A DNA stretch of 64,000 nucleotides from Heloderma charlesbogerti (lineage: Eukaryota > Chordata > Lepidosauria > Squamata > Helodermatidae): the NCBI GenBank assembly GCA_026122225.1, contig JANEZZ010002672.1, forward strand, positions 248,001-312,000. The letters run 5' to 3'. How positions within the stretch are numbered: the stretch's first letter is position 1; every line of letters begins with the position of its first letter. Below, one piece after another: positions 44,004-54,567 of this stretch. A model generated the notes under the pieces. It saw only the letters and a list, made by a program, of their open reading frames with translations, did not search any database and had not been told where the DNA came from. The position numbers and the translations under genes are program-made.

Positions 44004-44125
44004 ATCAAGACTAGTAGCTCTTGATAAGCTTATCCTCTGTAAATTCATCTAATCCTCTTTTAAAGCCATCCAAGTCAGCAAGTATCATTATATTTTGGGG
44101 TAGTGAATTCTATCAGCTGGCGAGG

Positions 44126-44907
44126 ACATACTGTGTTGGACAAACAGTGGACAATTCCAAACAATTGTTAAGAACAAAGGACATTTCATGAGCAGTCTAA
44201 GACATATTGAACATGTTAGAAGCACCAGTCTCGCAGTATTATGACTAACATCGTCACCTTAGTTCTGAAGTTTGTAGAAAGATAATCATGAAGTTTATTC
44301 TCACCCCATCCCACCCCACCCCATTTTCTTGCCTATTTCATCAATTACTGCAGTAATCCATTAAGACTAGATTAAGAAATCTCTCTCCTTATATAATTAG
44401 TTCAGCTTCCCAGGTGGGTTAAGACTGAACTGTAACCAAATCTCATACATGGGTGATTCTGAAAATACTATAGACAGGACTTTTAGGGGCAGAAATGGAA
44501 TAACTGGAATAAAAATGTTAAGAATCATGATTGATTATTCTGTCAGATGTATGCCCAGAGGGATCCTAAAATAAAGGCTTTAGTCAGCAAGAGTGATCTT
44601 TGGCCTGTTAAGACATGTAAGGGCAATGCAACTGCAAAAGGCTATGGATCTGAATGCTCAACAATTCATCATAAGCTTGGACATGCTGAGGGGCACAACC
44701 TTTTGCTTTAATTCTGAGACTATAAATTCTTCTGGCAGAAAACCCAAAGGGAACCTACCACATTACAGGCCCTTCAACCTGAAGACCATAATTATCTCCA
44801 TTTTACAGAACAGCACAGGAGCTAGGGCAAAACCCTTGTTTCAAAACAGTGGTTTGAAAGGGGTGGGGAGGACATGGCACGTTATGGCCTCCTTCTGAGG
44901 CATATCT
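44126..44907. other. Unassigned sequence
   Basis: No gene recognised. A short MIR-like stretch may lie at about 44785-44840 ('ccataattatctccattttacag'). Confidence 0.35.
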
Positions 44908-45154
44908 CAAGGGTAGGAAACCTCAGGCCTTGAGGGCCTTTTGAAGATTTCCCCCCATTCTAAAATGTTGAAACGTTTCTCCTAAGGCCTAGTTAGCGGC
45001 AGTAAGAGCTTTAAGCTACAACATGCTGGTATTTATTTTGAGTTTTGGCCCCATCCCATTTGCCTTTGGCCCTGCCTACCACAGGAGTATGGCTGCTGAG
45101 AGCTTCTCCAACAGTGAATTTGGCCCTCAGGCTGAAAGAGGTTCCCCACCCCTG
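44908..45154 (-). mobile_element. hAT-type MITE, family F, copy 2
   Basis: Terminal inverted repeats CAAGGGTAGGAAACCTCAGG and (reverse complement) CAGGGGTGGGGAACCTCTTT. A perfect 8-bp duplication GCATATCT lies at 44900-44907 and 45155-45162. The CAGGGGTG start and octamer duplication fit hAT. The interior matches family F copy 1 at 190-410. Confidence 0.9.
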
Positions 45155-45162
45155 GCATATCT

Positions 45163-46143
45163 GAATAGATGTTTCTTCCTTTCCTCCTGGATTGGCCCCT
45201 ATGAGCTCATGCCCATGTCCAGTTTTTCAGCACAAGCCCTTCCCTGAGTACTGCAACTATCTGAGGTCAGGTTATCATCAAGAAGAAAAGTTTTCATTGC
45301 TGCAGCTCCAAGCATGTGGACTCCCCTCCACACACAACCAAATAATTCCATCAGGGATATTGCTCCATTTGCACTCCTAGTATCAGGAATGGGTTGGTAC
45401 ATCCTTAGATGTTATGGTGATTTGCGGGCTATGGATTAATCTGATGCTGCTGATGTTTTGTTATTTTTATTATCATCCTTAAGTAAGAAAACACATTACT
45501 TGTGTTTTTAGTAAATGCTGTTTCTTGGTTATTAACACGAGAGACCTCAAAGGTATGAAGACTCATGGGATACAAATGTTTTACACTGATCCAACAAACA
45601 AGTCTTGTGGCGAAGCTACTGTGTGACATTTCACCATATGTGTCCAGCTCTGTGCTCAACTACCATATGAAGATTCGATTGTGACAACTTCCATGAGCAG
45701 GCCGCAGCCAGTTCTGTGCAGTCAGTTCCATTAGATACAGCTCCTGCCTGTTTGTGTGGTGTTGATTGCACTCATCCCACAAACATCTTTATCTGGTGGC
45801 TGTGATAATAAGAATGCCCACCCAGACACCAAAGATATTGACTCTGCAGCAAGGCGTGCTGTTCATATGAATTGGCTGTAGTAGGAAGGGAGGACAACTT
45901 CACGACCAATGTTTTGGGCAAGGCAGAATTGGCGAGATGGGCCATTAATTGTTGAGAGAGATTAATAGCCCCATTGATTTTTAAGGCCAGCAGGGACCAT
46001 TATAATCTTGGAGCTTTCTCTCCCAGAACTTCCAGCAAAAATACAGATGCAATTGCTCTTCTCTACCTTCTTGCTTGTTACTGAGCTGGCTAGGATCAGA
46101 AACACTAGAGTGATAAAGAAAGAACTAAAAAAGGAAGGCTAAC
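45163..46143. other. Mostly unique sequence flanking the exon candidate
   Basis: No repeat recognised. 45690-46060 is balanced, non-repetitive sequence and could be conserved non-coding DNA. Confidence 0.35.
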
Positions 46144-46271
46144 CTTCACATGAAGCTGGGGATATTGCTGGGGATATAATCTGACATTCTTTATTCTCTT
46201 CACATTCCATTCTTCATTTTGGGCAATCATCCCATATTTTATAGGGTCAACGTTCCACACTTGGTCTTCAG
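46144..46271 (-). CDS. Candidate coding exon of an unidentified host gene
   Basis: A 128-bp minus-strand stretch with good splice context. The acceptor is a pyrimidine-rich tract ending 'cttttaattcag' just before 46271, and the donor is CATGTGAAG|GTTAGCC after 46144. It enters in phase 1 and leaves in phase 0, coding 42 full codons that begin EDQVWNVDPIKYGMIAQNEE and end LHVK, with no stop. The composition (W, Y, mixed charge, few low-complexity runs) is that of a folded protein and matches no transposable element protein I know. The open frame extends through both splice sites, so exon status rests on the signals and composition. I do not recognise the family and assign no function. Confidence 0.5.
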
Positions 46272-46757
46272 CTGAATTAAAAGTGAGATGGGTGAAAGAG
46301 ATCAAATTAAAACGAAAGTTACCGTAGGGACCTGTAATAATGTTAATAAAAGTTTTTATGATAAAAGCCTGTAATTATCACTCTTTAGTTTTCTGCATAA
46401 GTTATAAAGTTCTAATTTACAAGAACTACTGTTCCACATAGCAGGTCAAAAAAGCGTCTCTCTAATGCTAAATGAGATTTCAGCTTCCTGCACATTAGAG
46501 CAATTTCCATAACACAAGTTGCTGCTAAAGACCCGGTGGCTCAGTGGAAAGATAGCCTAATTCCTTTCATTAGGAACCTCACTCAGTTCAGGGTAAGAGA
46601 GCTTTGATGATCCTCTCAATGGTGTTGAAGGGTGTTGGACTGGTTGAATTTAATTTACCAGGTGAGTAATCTTCCTAGGAACCAGAGGTTAGATCCAATT
46701 AAAGGGAGTTAAATTGTTAAAGTTTTTTAAAAACCCTTTATTACATTCTCTTTTTTT
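46272..46757. other. Unassigned sequence
   Basis: If the candidate exon is real, this is intron upstream of it (the gene runs on the minus strand). Confidence 0.35.
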
Positions 46758-46777
46758 CTCTCTCTCTCTCTCTCTCC
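46758..46777. repeat. (CT)n microsatellite
   Basis: Ten CT units. Confidence 0.9.
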
Positions 46778-46884
46778 AGTCATTACCAATAGCTATAGAA
46801 GAGATCCAAAAGTTATAGTGGCCTGGTGTGGACATTCATATATCAGGTGTACATACATAGCCTTAATAATTCATTTATTTAAGG

Positions 46885-47022
46885 GTGCAATCCTATGCAT
46901 GTTTAGTCAGAAAAAAATCTCCTACAGTTCCCAGCATGCCCCAGCCTGCATGGCTGGCTGGAAGTATGCTGGAAGCTGTAGGATTTTGTTTTTTTCTGTA
47001 AACTTGCTTAAGATAGACCTCT
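46885..47022. mobile_element. Foldback MITE ('gggtgcaatcctatg' type)
   Basis: Starts GGGTGCAATCCTATGCATG after TAA, the same terminus as the element at 28408-28809. The interior is an inverted repeat 'ctacagttcccagcatgcc' / 'gtatgctggaagctgtag'. The right terminus is diverged. Confidence 0.5.
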
Positions 47023-47103
47023 AAAGATTTATACTCTGCCTTTTAGGGTAAACTCTCCCAAGGCAGTGTACAAGAAAACTAAAAAAACCATAACACATAA
47101 TGA
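47023..47103 (-). repeat. L2-like LINE 3' end
   Basis: Reverse-strand 'ttgcctt.ggag...ccctaaaaggcagagtataaa' text is the usual L2 3' tail. Confidence 0.5.
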
Positions 47104-47146
47104 AACAATGATAAAAACAATGATAAAAACAATGATAAAAACAATG
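47104..47146. repeat. 12-bp tandem repeat (aaacaatgataa) x3
   Basis: Three and a half perfect units. Confidence 0.9.
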
Positions 47147-47635
47147 GCCTAGATATTTGAGAGAGAACCTGTTTTGGTATGAAACTGCTTCATTCCTAAG
47201 ATCAGCAGGAGAAGCCCTTTTGAAGACTCTGTCACTTACAGAAGCCTGCTTGTTGGCTGTAATTAACCTCAGAACTCTTCAATTAACCATAGTTTTCCAT
47301 TTCACCAGAACTTGTAAGTGATGACTTTCAGAATTGGAACAAGTAAGGACCTTAGGCTTAAACTAATCCTGCCCCTGTTCTGAAAATTTCAGACAAGGGT
47401 GTTTTTTTTAGGGGGAGGTCACTTTTGGGGTGGGGGTAAGGAAATAAATCCTCCCAAAACAATTGCCCCCAAAGCTACAGTTTGAATTTGGCTGAAGATC
47501 CTGGCCTCTTCCAATTCTGATAATAATAGTACTATACAGTACTACATTATGACACTAAACAACATATCCACTGATATAAACTCCTCACTGGACCTCCTGT
47601 ATGACAATTATGGTGTGTTGTGTGGGGGGGAGATC
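47147..47635. other. Unassigned sequence
   Basis: No gene or repeat recognised. Confidence 0.35.
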
Positions 47636-47826
47636 TAGGGATGGCACAGGTGGCTGACTGGATCTGGGAGTCTGGCTGATTCCCCCCAGCCCGTGCCCTC
47701 AAGCAGTATTATGACTGCTTGTCATAATACTGCTTGAGGGCACGTGGGTCCGGGGGTGCACAAGCAGAGGCAGGGTCTTGGTGGCACCCAGAGAACCTAG
47801 ACGGGAGCAGCACCTGTCCATCCCTA
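47636..47826. mobile_element. Short hAT-type MITE with perfect hairpin core
   Basis: TAGGGATGGCACAGG start, CTGTCCATCCCTA end, flanks GGGAGATC / GTGAGACC (6/8). The core 47693-47743 is a perfect 23-bp inverted repeat around a 5-base loop (arm starts GTGCCCTCAAGCAG). Confidence 0.7.
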
Positions 47827-48373
47827 GTGAGACCTTGCTTTCTTTTTCTTCAGGATCTTCTCATATTAATTTAAAATGTGTACAACTAAACATAAGCAGG
47901 TTAGAGAGGAAGGTTTTAGTATCCCTCTTCTGATTTTCTTTTTAAAAAAAGGTTTCCAGATCTTGTTTTTGCTGCTACTACATGTAGCAGATGTTGTAGA
48001 GACCCTCTCAGCAGGTGCCTCCTCAATGCCATTTTATTCCCACCCCCACAATGCCATTTGAAATGATGTAGCATTGTTTCGTAAGGACCCTTTGGCTCCT
48101 ACCATTCCCACCCAGACGTCTCCTCAGGATGATATTAAGTCATGACATAGTGGCATTCCCAGGTGTACGTGGAGACCTGAGGCAGGATGGTAGTCAGCAG
48201 AGGTATGCTACTCACACAGTCGTGAGCAACGTGCACAGATAGGAAAAGATAACAGGTTTGAAAAGGTTTAAAATGTTTTTTTAAAAAAGGAAGAAGGAGC
48301 AAACTCTGCTGCCATTCCAAATTGTAATTCCCCTGAAACTTTTGCAAATTTCTCCCTCCTGGAATCCACTCCC
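47827..48373. other. Unassigned sequence
   Basis: No gene or repeat recognised. Confidence 0.35.
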
Positions 48374-48403
48374 TTGTCTGTCTGTCTGTCGGTCTGTTGG
48401 TCG

Positions 48404-48464
<61 letters not shown>
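48374..48464. repeat. Microsatellite cluster (GTCT)n, (CT)n, (CA)n
   Basis: Consecutive runs of three simple repeats. The long R-E or Y-rich frames here are low complexity and not genes. Confidence 0.95.
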
Positions 48465-48821
48465 TTTGGCACTTTTCACCTCCACCCTGAAATGTTGAGC
48501 CAATTTCATTACACTATTGAGGCACCCTTCATGCCACTTTAAATTATCAGCAGACACACATAAGAGATCAACCCCCAGTAGAGATAAATGGATCCCCCCC
48601 TCATTCTGTTCCTTTATTGTACTGTGCATTCATGCCATGCTGTGTTCCACTCATCCTGAATTCTGGTTTAACCAGGAGAATTTCTAAATTAATCCTCAAA
48701 CTGAAACATGTGCAGTGTGAGTGCTCTGCAGAGTGGCCACTTAGGCCTAGCCAGAAAAGAGGACCTGCAGCACCAAAACAGAGGACAAGAGGATACAAAT
48801 TTGCATGCCATTTGCATATGC

Positions 48822-48864
48822 TGATAGATGATAGACAGACAGACAGACAGATGATAGATAGATC
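48822..48864. repeat. (GATA/GACA)n microsatellite
   Basis: Mixed GATA and GACA tetramers. Confidence 0.9.
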
Positions 48865-49060
48865 TATGTAAAATAATTACTATAATCTAAATAGAAAGCA
48901 AACATACCTGCCCATAGTGGGAAAGATGGTGACCAGGTGGTCTCCTCAGTCAGCTGTTCTTCAGGTGCTAAGGGTTTATGGGCAACTTCAAGGCCCCTTT
49001 GCTCCCTCCCTTCTTAACTTTAAACAGGCTTTGGACTGGGAAGCTCTTCCAATAGAGGAC

Positions 49061-49465
49061 TAGAGATGGGTGAAGAACATGCATGTTCGAGTTCATTGAG
49101 CTTCTCCAAATTCTTCCTCAAAGCTTGTTTTGCTTTGTTTACAATTCCAAAATAGTGTATTGCTTTAAATCATTTTTTAAAATGCACAAAGTTCCCCAAT
49201 GGGAAAAAAATGCCTTTTGAAAAATGTGCATTTGTCCATACCCAAAATGTGAATTCCGTCCCCATAGGTTAAAACATGAAAATGTGTGTGTGTGTGTGTG
49301 GGGGGGGATTTGTGCAAATGCGCATTTTCGCAAGTGCACACTTTCAAACATGAAATTGCCAATATTTCCCGAGAGCGGCATTCCTGCTCACATTTGTATT
49401 CTGGATTGCGAACAGGACATGGCCGTATGATTTGAGAGCGGGAACAAAATTCTCATTTGTTCCTA
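49061..49465 (+). mobile_element. Family B hAT-type MITE, copy B2
   Basis: TAGAGATGGGTGAAGAAC start and AATTCTCATTTGTTCCTA end. Duplication TAGAGGAC / CAGAGGAC (49053-49060 and 49466-49473, 7/8). The interior has 'cttctccaaattc', 'aaaatgtgcattt' and 'gcgcattttcgcaagtgcac', as in family B copies B1 and B3. Confidence 0.75.
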
Positions 49466-50227
49466 CAGAGGACACCCTCAAATAGAGGGCTGTCTTCTTC
49501 AAAGAGAGTATTGTCCTCTGTAAGGGAGGACACTTAGCCACTCGAGTGCTCTGACACTGAAATTTGGATGCAGTTTATGGAGAGGGAGCATTTCTTTGGC
49601 AAATGACACTTTTTGTGTTTGAAGCTGCAGTCCGGAAAGCCAATGGACTTCTGCAGCAAATGTAATCTGTGCCTTCAGTATTCGCCCAGGCGATTTCAGA
49701 TTCTGCTGAATATCCTATACAGCTAGGCACACAAGATGAATGGGCTGCCAAGATGCAGCTAGCTTTTTTTTCTCCAGCTTTCGGTTTGTAACTGCAGCAA
49801 CATAAAATCCCATAGTCATCTTTGGACGGGAAAGTGAAAAGGCAAAATCAATGGGGCAATAAAAATGGCAATGTCTTTTCGTCACATTTTATGACCTCGT
49901 CACAAATGGGATCCTTGCGGTTATCATTCTTTGCATTACACTGATAATTGACTGGGCTTGATAAGCTTACTATATCACATTATCTTTTGAAGTGGTATAT
50001 TTTACAGTAGAGGTCTATAATAGTCATTTGTTGTTGTAATGAAATCTATACGTTTGATGCTATTAGCAAGCTATATAAAGTCTGTACCACCAAGGTCAGA
50101 CCAGGGTTTTTCTCATGCTGACAGTGTAGCGTGGTCACACTGGACAACCAACTTCATCTTTCATTACAAATAGTTACACTATTGTTTGGATTTGACACCA
50201 TACTTTGCATCAACATAAATCTGAGAA
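49466..50227. other. Unique sequence, possible conserved non-coding DNA
   Basis: No gene or repeat. 49555-49700 and 49900-50080 are balanced, non-repetitive AT-rich stretches. I have no direct evidence of conservation. Confidence 0.3.
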
Positions 50228-50340
50228 TCCCCACTTGGGCAATACCTTTATTGGGACCAACCAAAATGCTACAAAAGCATATGCAAGCTTTCATGAGCAC
50301 CAGAACTCTTCATCAGGCATGGGCATGGGGGAAGAATAGA
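50228..50340 (-). repeat. Penelope-like element remnant with hammerhead-like core
   Basis: On the minus strand the text runs CTGATGAAGAG, a stem-loop GAG...CTC, then GAAAGCTTGCA, and then 'ttggttggtcccaataaagg'. CTGATGA...GAAA with an intervening stem is the hammerhead ribozyme core found in Penelope-like elements. The stem is short and the base before GAAA is T rather than C, so it is probably decayed. A possible second piece lies at 50810-50850 ('gcagccatgctagtccatga'). Confidence 0.5.
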
Positions 50341-51454
50341 AATGCCCAAATATTTGGGCAGTTGTTCTGCCCGTGAGGGCTGTGGTTTAGATCCAGTCTC
50401 AAAATGGAGACTGCAAACTGAATTAATTTGTCACTGTTACAGGTATCAGATTACAGCTAGTATTCTTGAACAAAGAAGCAATGGTTGACTCCCATTTCGG
50501 AAAACGTAAAGGTTGGCTGCAACTCAGATCTGTCTCTTGGTCTGGGCAAAAAAAGACAGGTTACTGGGTAGGCACAGAGCAGAAGTAAAGGGAAATATGG
50601 CAATCTTTATATTAGCAAAGTCACAGATTAATTTTAGATGGTGCGCTGGGTAGAAAAGTTAAGTGAAGCCAAATTGTGTAGTATTACCAAGTGGCTGGAG
50701 GGAAGGAACCATCAAGATGCAAAGTCCCTCTTCAGGTGGAAGAAGCTTCCTGTGGAGGTAGATTCTGTCTTGAATGGCTAAATATGGGATGCTCGAAGGC
50801 ACATTAAAAAAAAATAAATGCAGCCATGCTAGTCCATGAGAAAACTTTGGAGTGAATATGAAAGTTCTTCCTTCAGCAAAACTTCTGAGAAATTGTGAGG
50901 AAATAAATAAGACTTTTTGGTAAGATTAACACCATTTTCCAGGAGTTGTTCTGATCTGCATGTCCTTGACCTACAGAAAATATCATTGCAGTTATTAATT
51001 AAGCTGAATAGTTGGTGGACTGAAGGTGTCATCTGCCTTTCCTCAGCACTTAGACAACCTGGTGGGAGTCCAGGACTGTTGACTCTCTACTCATTGGGTG
51101 AAGTTGATAAGACATAGAATTAGAAACCTGCCACTAATTTTTTTGCCTAAAGCAAAATTTCAAGGTGGATTTGGAGCCTCCTGCTTCAGTCAAACATCCA
51201 AGGGATTTCAAAGGAAAGCCAAAAGTGCTTTTGATAAGACTAGTGAAATTTCTCAGGTGGGTTCTGCCTGGATGAATGAATCAGCCTGTTTTTGGTCCAT
51301 GATATTTTCACATTTGTTCACCCATGAATCTGTTACATTCCATTTCCACATTACTCTGCAAAGGAAAACAAAGCAAAACTGCACAAAAAAAAATTCATTT
51401 AAGTGCACATATCTAAACCTGTTTTCTCTCAAACATGGTGTTCGTGTATATTGT
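50341..51454. other. Unassigned sequence
   Basis: Possibly includes more of the Penelope-like remnant up to about 50850. Nothing else recognised. Confidence 0.35.
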
Positions 51455-51595
51455 CTGTGTACTTTTATGTAAATGGCTTTTACACTTTTTATATTGTATT
51501 TCATCTTTTAACTTCTGTAAACTGCCTACATTGCTTCAGCTATGGGGCATTATAGAAAGGTAAATGATAACAACAACAACAACAACAACTAATTT
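51455..51595 (+). repeat. L2-like LINE 3' tail ending in (CAA)n
   Basis: 'cttctgtaaactgcctacattgcttcagctatggggcattatagaaaggtaaatga' followed by CAA units (51569-51589). Confidence 0.6.
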
Positions 51596-52168
51596 TGCCA
51601 ACTTGCCTTTAGTCCTGGAAGTGCTGATCAGAACAGTTCATATCAAAATTCACAAAAATCGAATTCCTCAATTCTTGGATTCCTGTACTATCACTTCTTT
51701 GTATCTCTGCTATTAAATCTAGCTGTTAACATTCACAATAAGAATTCAATTGACAACCTTGGGCATTCACATATATTTTTAACAGATGTTCAGTAAAGAA
51801 AGGCACACAGTTTCTTGCCATGGTTGCATCCATTGCTCTTTACCTTTGTGGATATTTCTTCATATTCTCCTTTGCCCAAAGATTGTGTCAAAAGTTGTTT
51901 ATAACGTTCAAAATGGACAACAATAAATGTAACAATTCAAAATATAACATCAACCATAGCATCATTATCCAGGCATCAGGGGCTAGTGAGAATGCACAGG
52001 CTGGCCCCACCTCTAGAAATCGACCTGTGTGCAGTCATGCCTCCTCACTACTGTGTTCTGCATCACTCTGACAAGGGGCATATGAATGAGTATAGGGCTT
52101 TATCTACAGGGACAGGAACCCTGATTGACCAGGGTACTCCCATCTCCTTGGAAGCACCCAACTGCATG
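51596..52168. other. Unassigned sequence
   Basis: No gene or repeat recognised. Confidence 0.35.
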
Positions 52169-53164
52169 TAGGGATGTACGAATCAGCAAAACTTGAGCTC
52201 ACCAAGGTTCTCCAAATTCCATCTGAAAGCTCGTTCCAACTCGAGTCTGCATCAGATTGTGAGCTTTGTTCCCCACCCCCTTTTCTTACTGCATAAACAT
52301 CCATGCACATTTATGTGTGTATTTTCCAAGTGTACTAGTCAGTTGTGCACGTCTTTGAAATGTATCCATTCTTCTCCTATTGCTTAAAGTGTATTTGTCT
52401 GCATTATTCAAAAGTATGCACTTTTAATATGCATTTTTCAAATGTACACATGCTGTTGAACGCATTTTGGGGGGTCCGCAAATGACACTGCAAGCTTGGA
52501 AATGTAAGGACTTCGACTGCAGGTTGCATCAGACTCTGTGTTTGGTCTAGAAGGGGTGAACTGGTACGGGTGTACAAAACACTTACCTGGTTCCACTGGG
52601 GCCATCCTCGGGGGGGGAGGCACTCCGTCCCCCCCCCCCGGAATCCTCCCCGGCCGGCTCCACTCCGCAGCAACTCCGCGGAGCCGCCGAGCAGGGCTGG
52701 CCACAGCTGAATTCCGGCCGCTGCCAGGCTGCTGCAGCCACAAATGGCAGCCGCTACGCGAGCCGCCATTTGTGTGGCTGCCAGCCGTGATAGGCTACAT
52801 AAGTATTTACATAGTCTATCACAAAAAAGGCAGCCACGCAAATGGTGGCTGCTACGACGGCCACCATTTGCGGCCACAGCAGCCCGGCAGTGGCCAGGAG
52901 ACCAGCCGGAGGAGCCGCCACTGCATCCGCCGCAGCATCCGCCACTGCTGGCGGAGCCACCGCATCTGCCGCCAGGTATGCTCCATCCCGGGGGGTTTCC
53001 ATGGGGTGGCGGGGGGGTGGAGGCCGTTCCGCCATGGATTCTGTGGGGGGGGATTCTAAAGAATCCGGCCTCACTGGAGTCCGTGGTAAAATTCTCTGAC
53101 ATCCCTATGAACTAGGTAAATCCTAATCAAAACCAAACTGAAATGAATTTCTCATACATCCCTA
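52169..53164 (+). mobile_element. Family B hAT-type MITE, copy B3, containing A10
   Basis: TAGGGATGTACGAATCAGC start and GAATTTCTCATACATCCCTA end, flanks ACTGCATG / CCTGCATC (6/8). Without the nested family A element (52565-53107) it is about 450 bp, the same size as B1 and B2. Confidence 0.8.
52565..53107 (+). mobile_element. Family A MITE, copy A10, nested in B3
   Basis: TACGGGTGTACAAAACACTTACC start and AAATTCTCTGACATCCCTA end, duplication TGAACTGG / TGAACTAG (52557-52564 and 53108-53115, 7/8). Short form with one GATAGGCTACATAAGTATTT palindrome (about 52787-52822) between AAATGGCAGCCGCTACG and AAATGGTGGCTGC palindromic blocks. Outward GGTAAGTG / GGTATG motifs at both ends. Confidence 0.9.
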
Positions 53165-53625
53165 CCTGCATCCATAAGCCCTCCCTCTCCCCCCACATCT
53201 GGGGACTGATACTAAACCTCCATCAGACAAGGTGTGGGACTCTTGCGCTTCTAGGCATCAAGGGGTGAGGCTAGCTGACCAACCAACCAAACACTGTTGG
53301 TTTCTCTCAAGTATGCTCTTTTGTTCATGAGAATGAAGGTCATTTAAGGATCAAAATGTTGCAAGAATAGAGATGTTGTGGAGATATTTGATTTGAGGAG
53401 AGTTTCATCCTTCACTTCCTAACCCTTTGGCAGTGGAGGCTTTTCAAAACCCCAATTGCCACATGGGGGAGGCATTGTGGGGGGTGGTTGCTGCTAGAGA
53501 AGGAAGAGCTGAACTTCCCCTTGTGGGGCAAGCCCCCTCAAAAATGGTCCCATGCTGAAATTGGGCTTTAAAAACACCCCCATTGGTGCCAAAGTCCCAG
53601 GAAGAGTAAGACACAGAATGATGAG

Positions 53626-53860
53626 GCCAGAGCAGGCTGGTGGGTCCAATTCGGTGGGGCAGTGAACCCATTCTGGGTTTCAGTCAGAATCAACCAGAAT
53701 ATTAAAGGAGCACTCCAAGGTGCTGAACCTAATTCTGTCAATAGGGTTCAGCACCTTGTATAGCTCCTTTAGAGTTCTGGCTGGTTCTGACTGAAATGGA
53801 TTCACAGAATGCGTTCACAGCCCCACTGAAATCAGAGCCACCAGCCTGCACTGGATGAGA
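53626..53860. repeat. Long foldback hairpin
   Basis: Arms of about 110 bp pair around 'attctgtca' (about 53742-53750): 'ggtgctgaaccta' with 'tagggttcagcacc', 'tcagtcagaatcaaccagaa' with 'ttctggctggttctgactga', 'gcaggctggtgg' with 'ccaccagcctgc'. A MITE-like foldback; ends and duplication not defined. Confidence 0.7.
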
Positions 53861-53952
53861 CCCTCCTCAAATCAAGCCCATAAAAGCCTTTTTCCAGGCC
53901 TAATGGCTGTGGGGCTGGGGTGAAGAGGTCATCTCAGCTAGCCACCCTAGAT

Positions 53953-54112
53953 ATGTGTGTGTGTGTGTGTGTGCTGTTATATGTTTGCAGCTAAACTGTT
54001 TTTATATTATGCACAATATTGAATTTGTAAAGGTTTTTAATCTTTGTAAACTGCTCAGAGAGCTTTGGCTATTGGGAGGTCTAGAAATGTAATAAATGAA
54101 AATGAAATGAAA
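53953..54112 (+). repeat. (TG)n followed by L2-like 3' tail
   Basis: TG run at 53953-53973. Then 'ttttaatctttgtaaactgctcagagagctttggctattgggaggtctagaaatgtaataaatgaaa', the L2 3' end text that also occurs (reverse strand) at 14760-14800. Confidence 0.7.
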
Positions 54113-54567
54113 AGGGCTTCCCCCCAGATCATCCCCACTGGCTTTTTGCAAGACAAATTGCAGCATGATGGGGCACTGTGTGCATGCATGCATGTGTGTT
54201 TATGATTTTGTTTATGTGTATAACATCTAGTGTGTGTGTGTGAGAGGGAGAGGCAGGGGTAATCCTGCCCACTGCCAGAGTTGGACCTGCCTACTTGAGT
54301 GCTGCCCACTTCTGGCATGCAGCCTCCAACACTGATGCAATGCATCCCTGGGTCAAAAAACAAAACAAAACAAAAGGTTCCCCACCCATATTCCAAGGAG
54401 TGTGTGTCTGTGTGTAGGTGTAAAGCAGCACAAGAACAACGCAACCAGGAGGCTCTGGATCCACTATGGATGCAGTTAGTCTTAAGGTAAAATATTTATG
54501 AAAGATAGAAAAACTAACAACCTATCCATTTAACAGCACAGCTACTGACAAGGACAGAAGCTGAAAC
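54113..54567. other. Unassigned sequence
   Basis: No gene recognised. Confidence 0.35.

Larger units (their letters stand above)
42256..44125. repeat. Old interspersed repeat split by CR1 copy 2
   Basis: 42256-42453 ('atataagaacctaggaaaagccatgttggaacagaccaa', 'ctagtccagcattctg') and 44005-44125 ('agctcttgataagcttatcctctgtaaattcatctaatcc', 'gccatccaagt') are successive parts of a repeat common in reptile genomes. I recognise the pattern but not its class. CR1 copy 2 sits between them. Confidence 0.65.

Noticed and set aside
48135..48629. Frame with Arg-Glu runs
   Set aside because: It is the translation of the CT/GTCT microsatellite cluster.
52404..53102. Minus-strand frame of 232 codons across A10
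   Set aside because: It is composed of GC-rich palindromic MITE text; no protein family resemblance.
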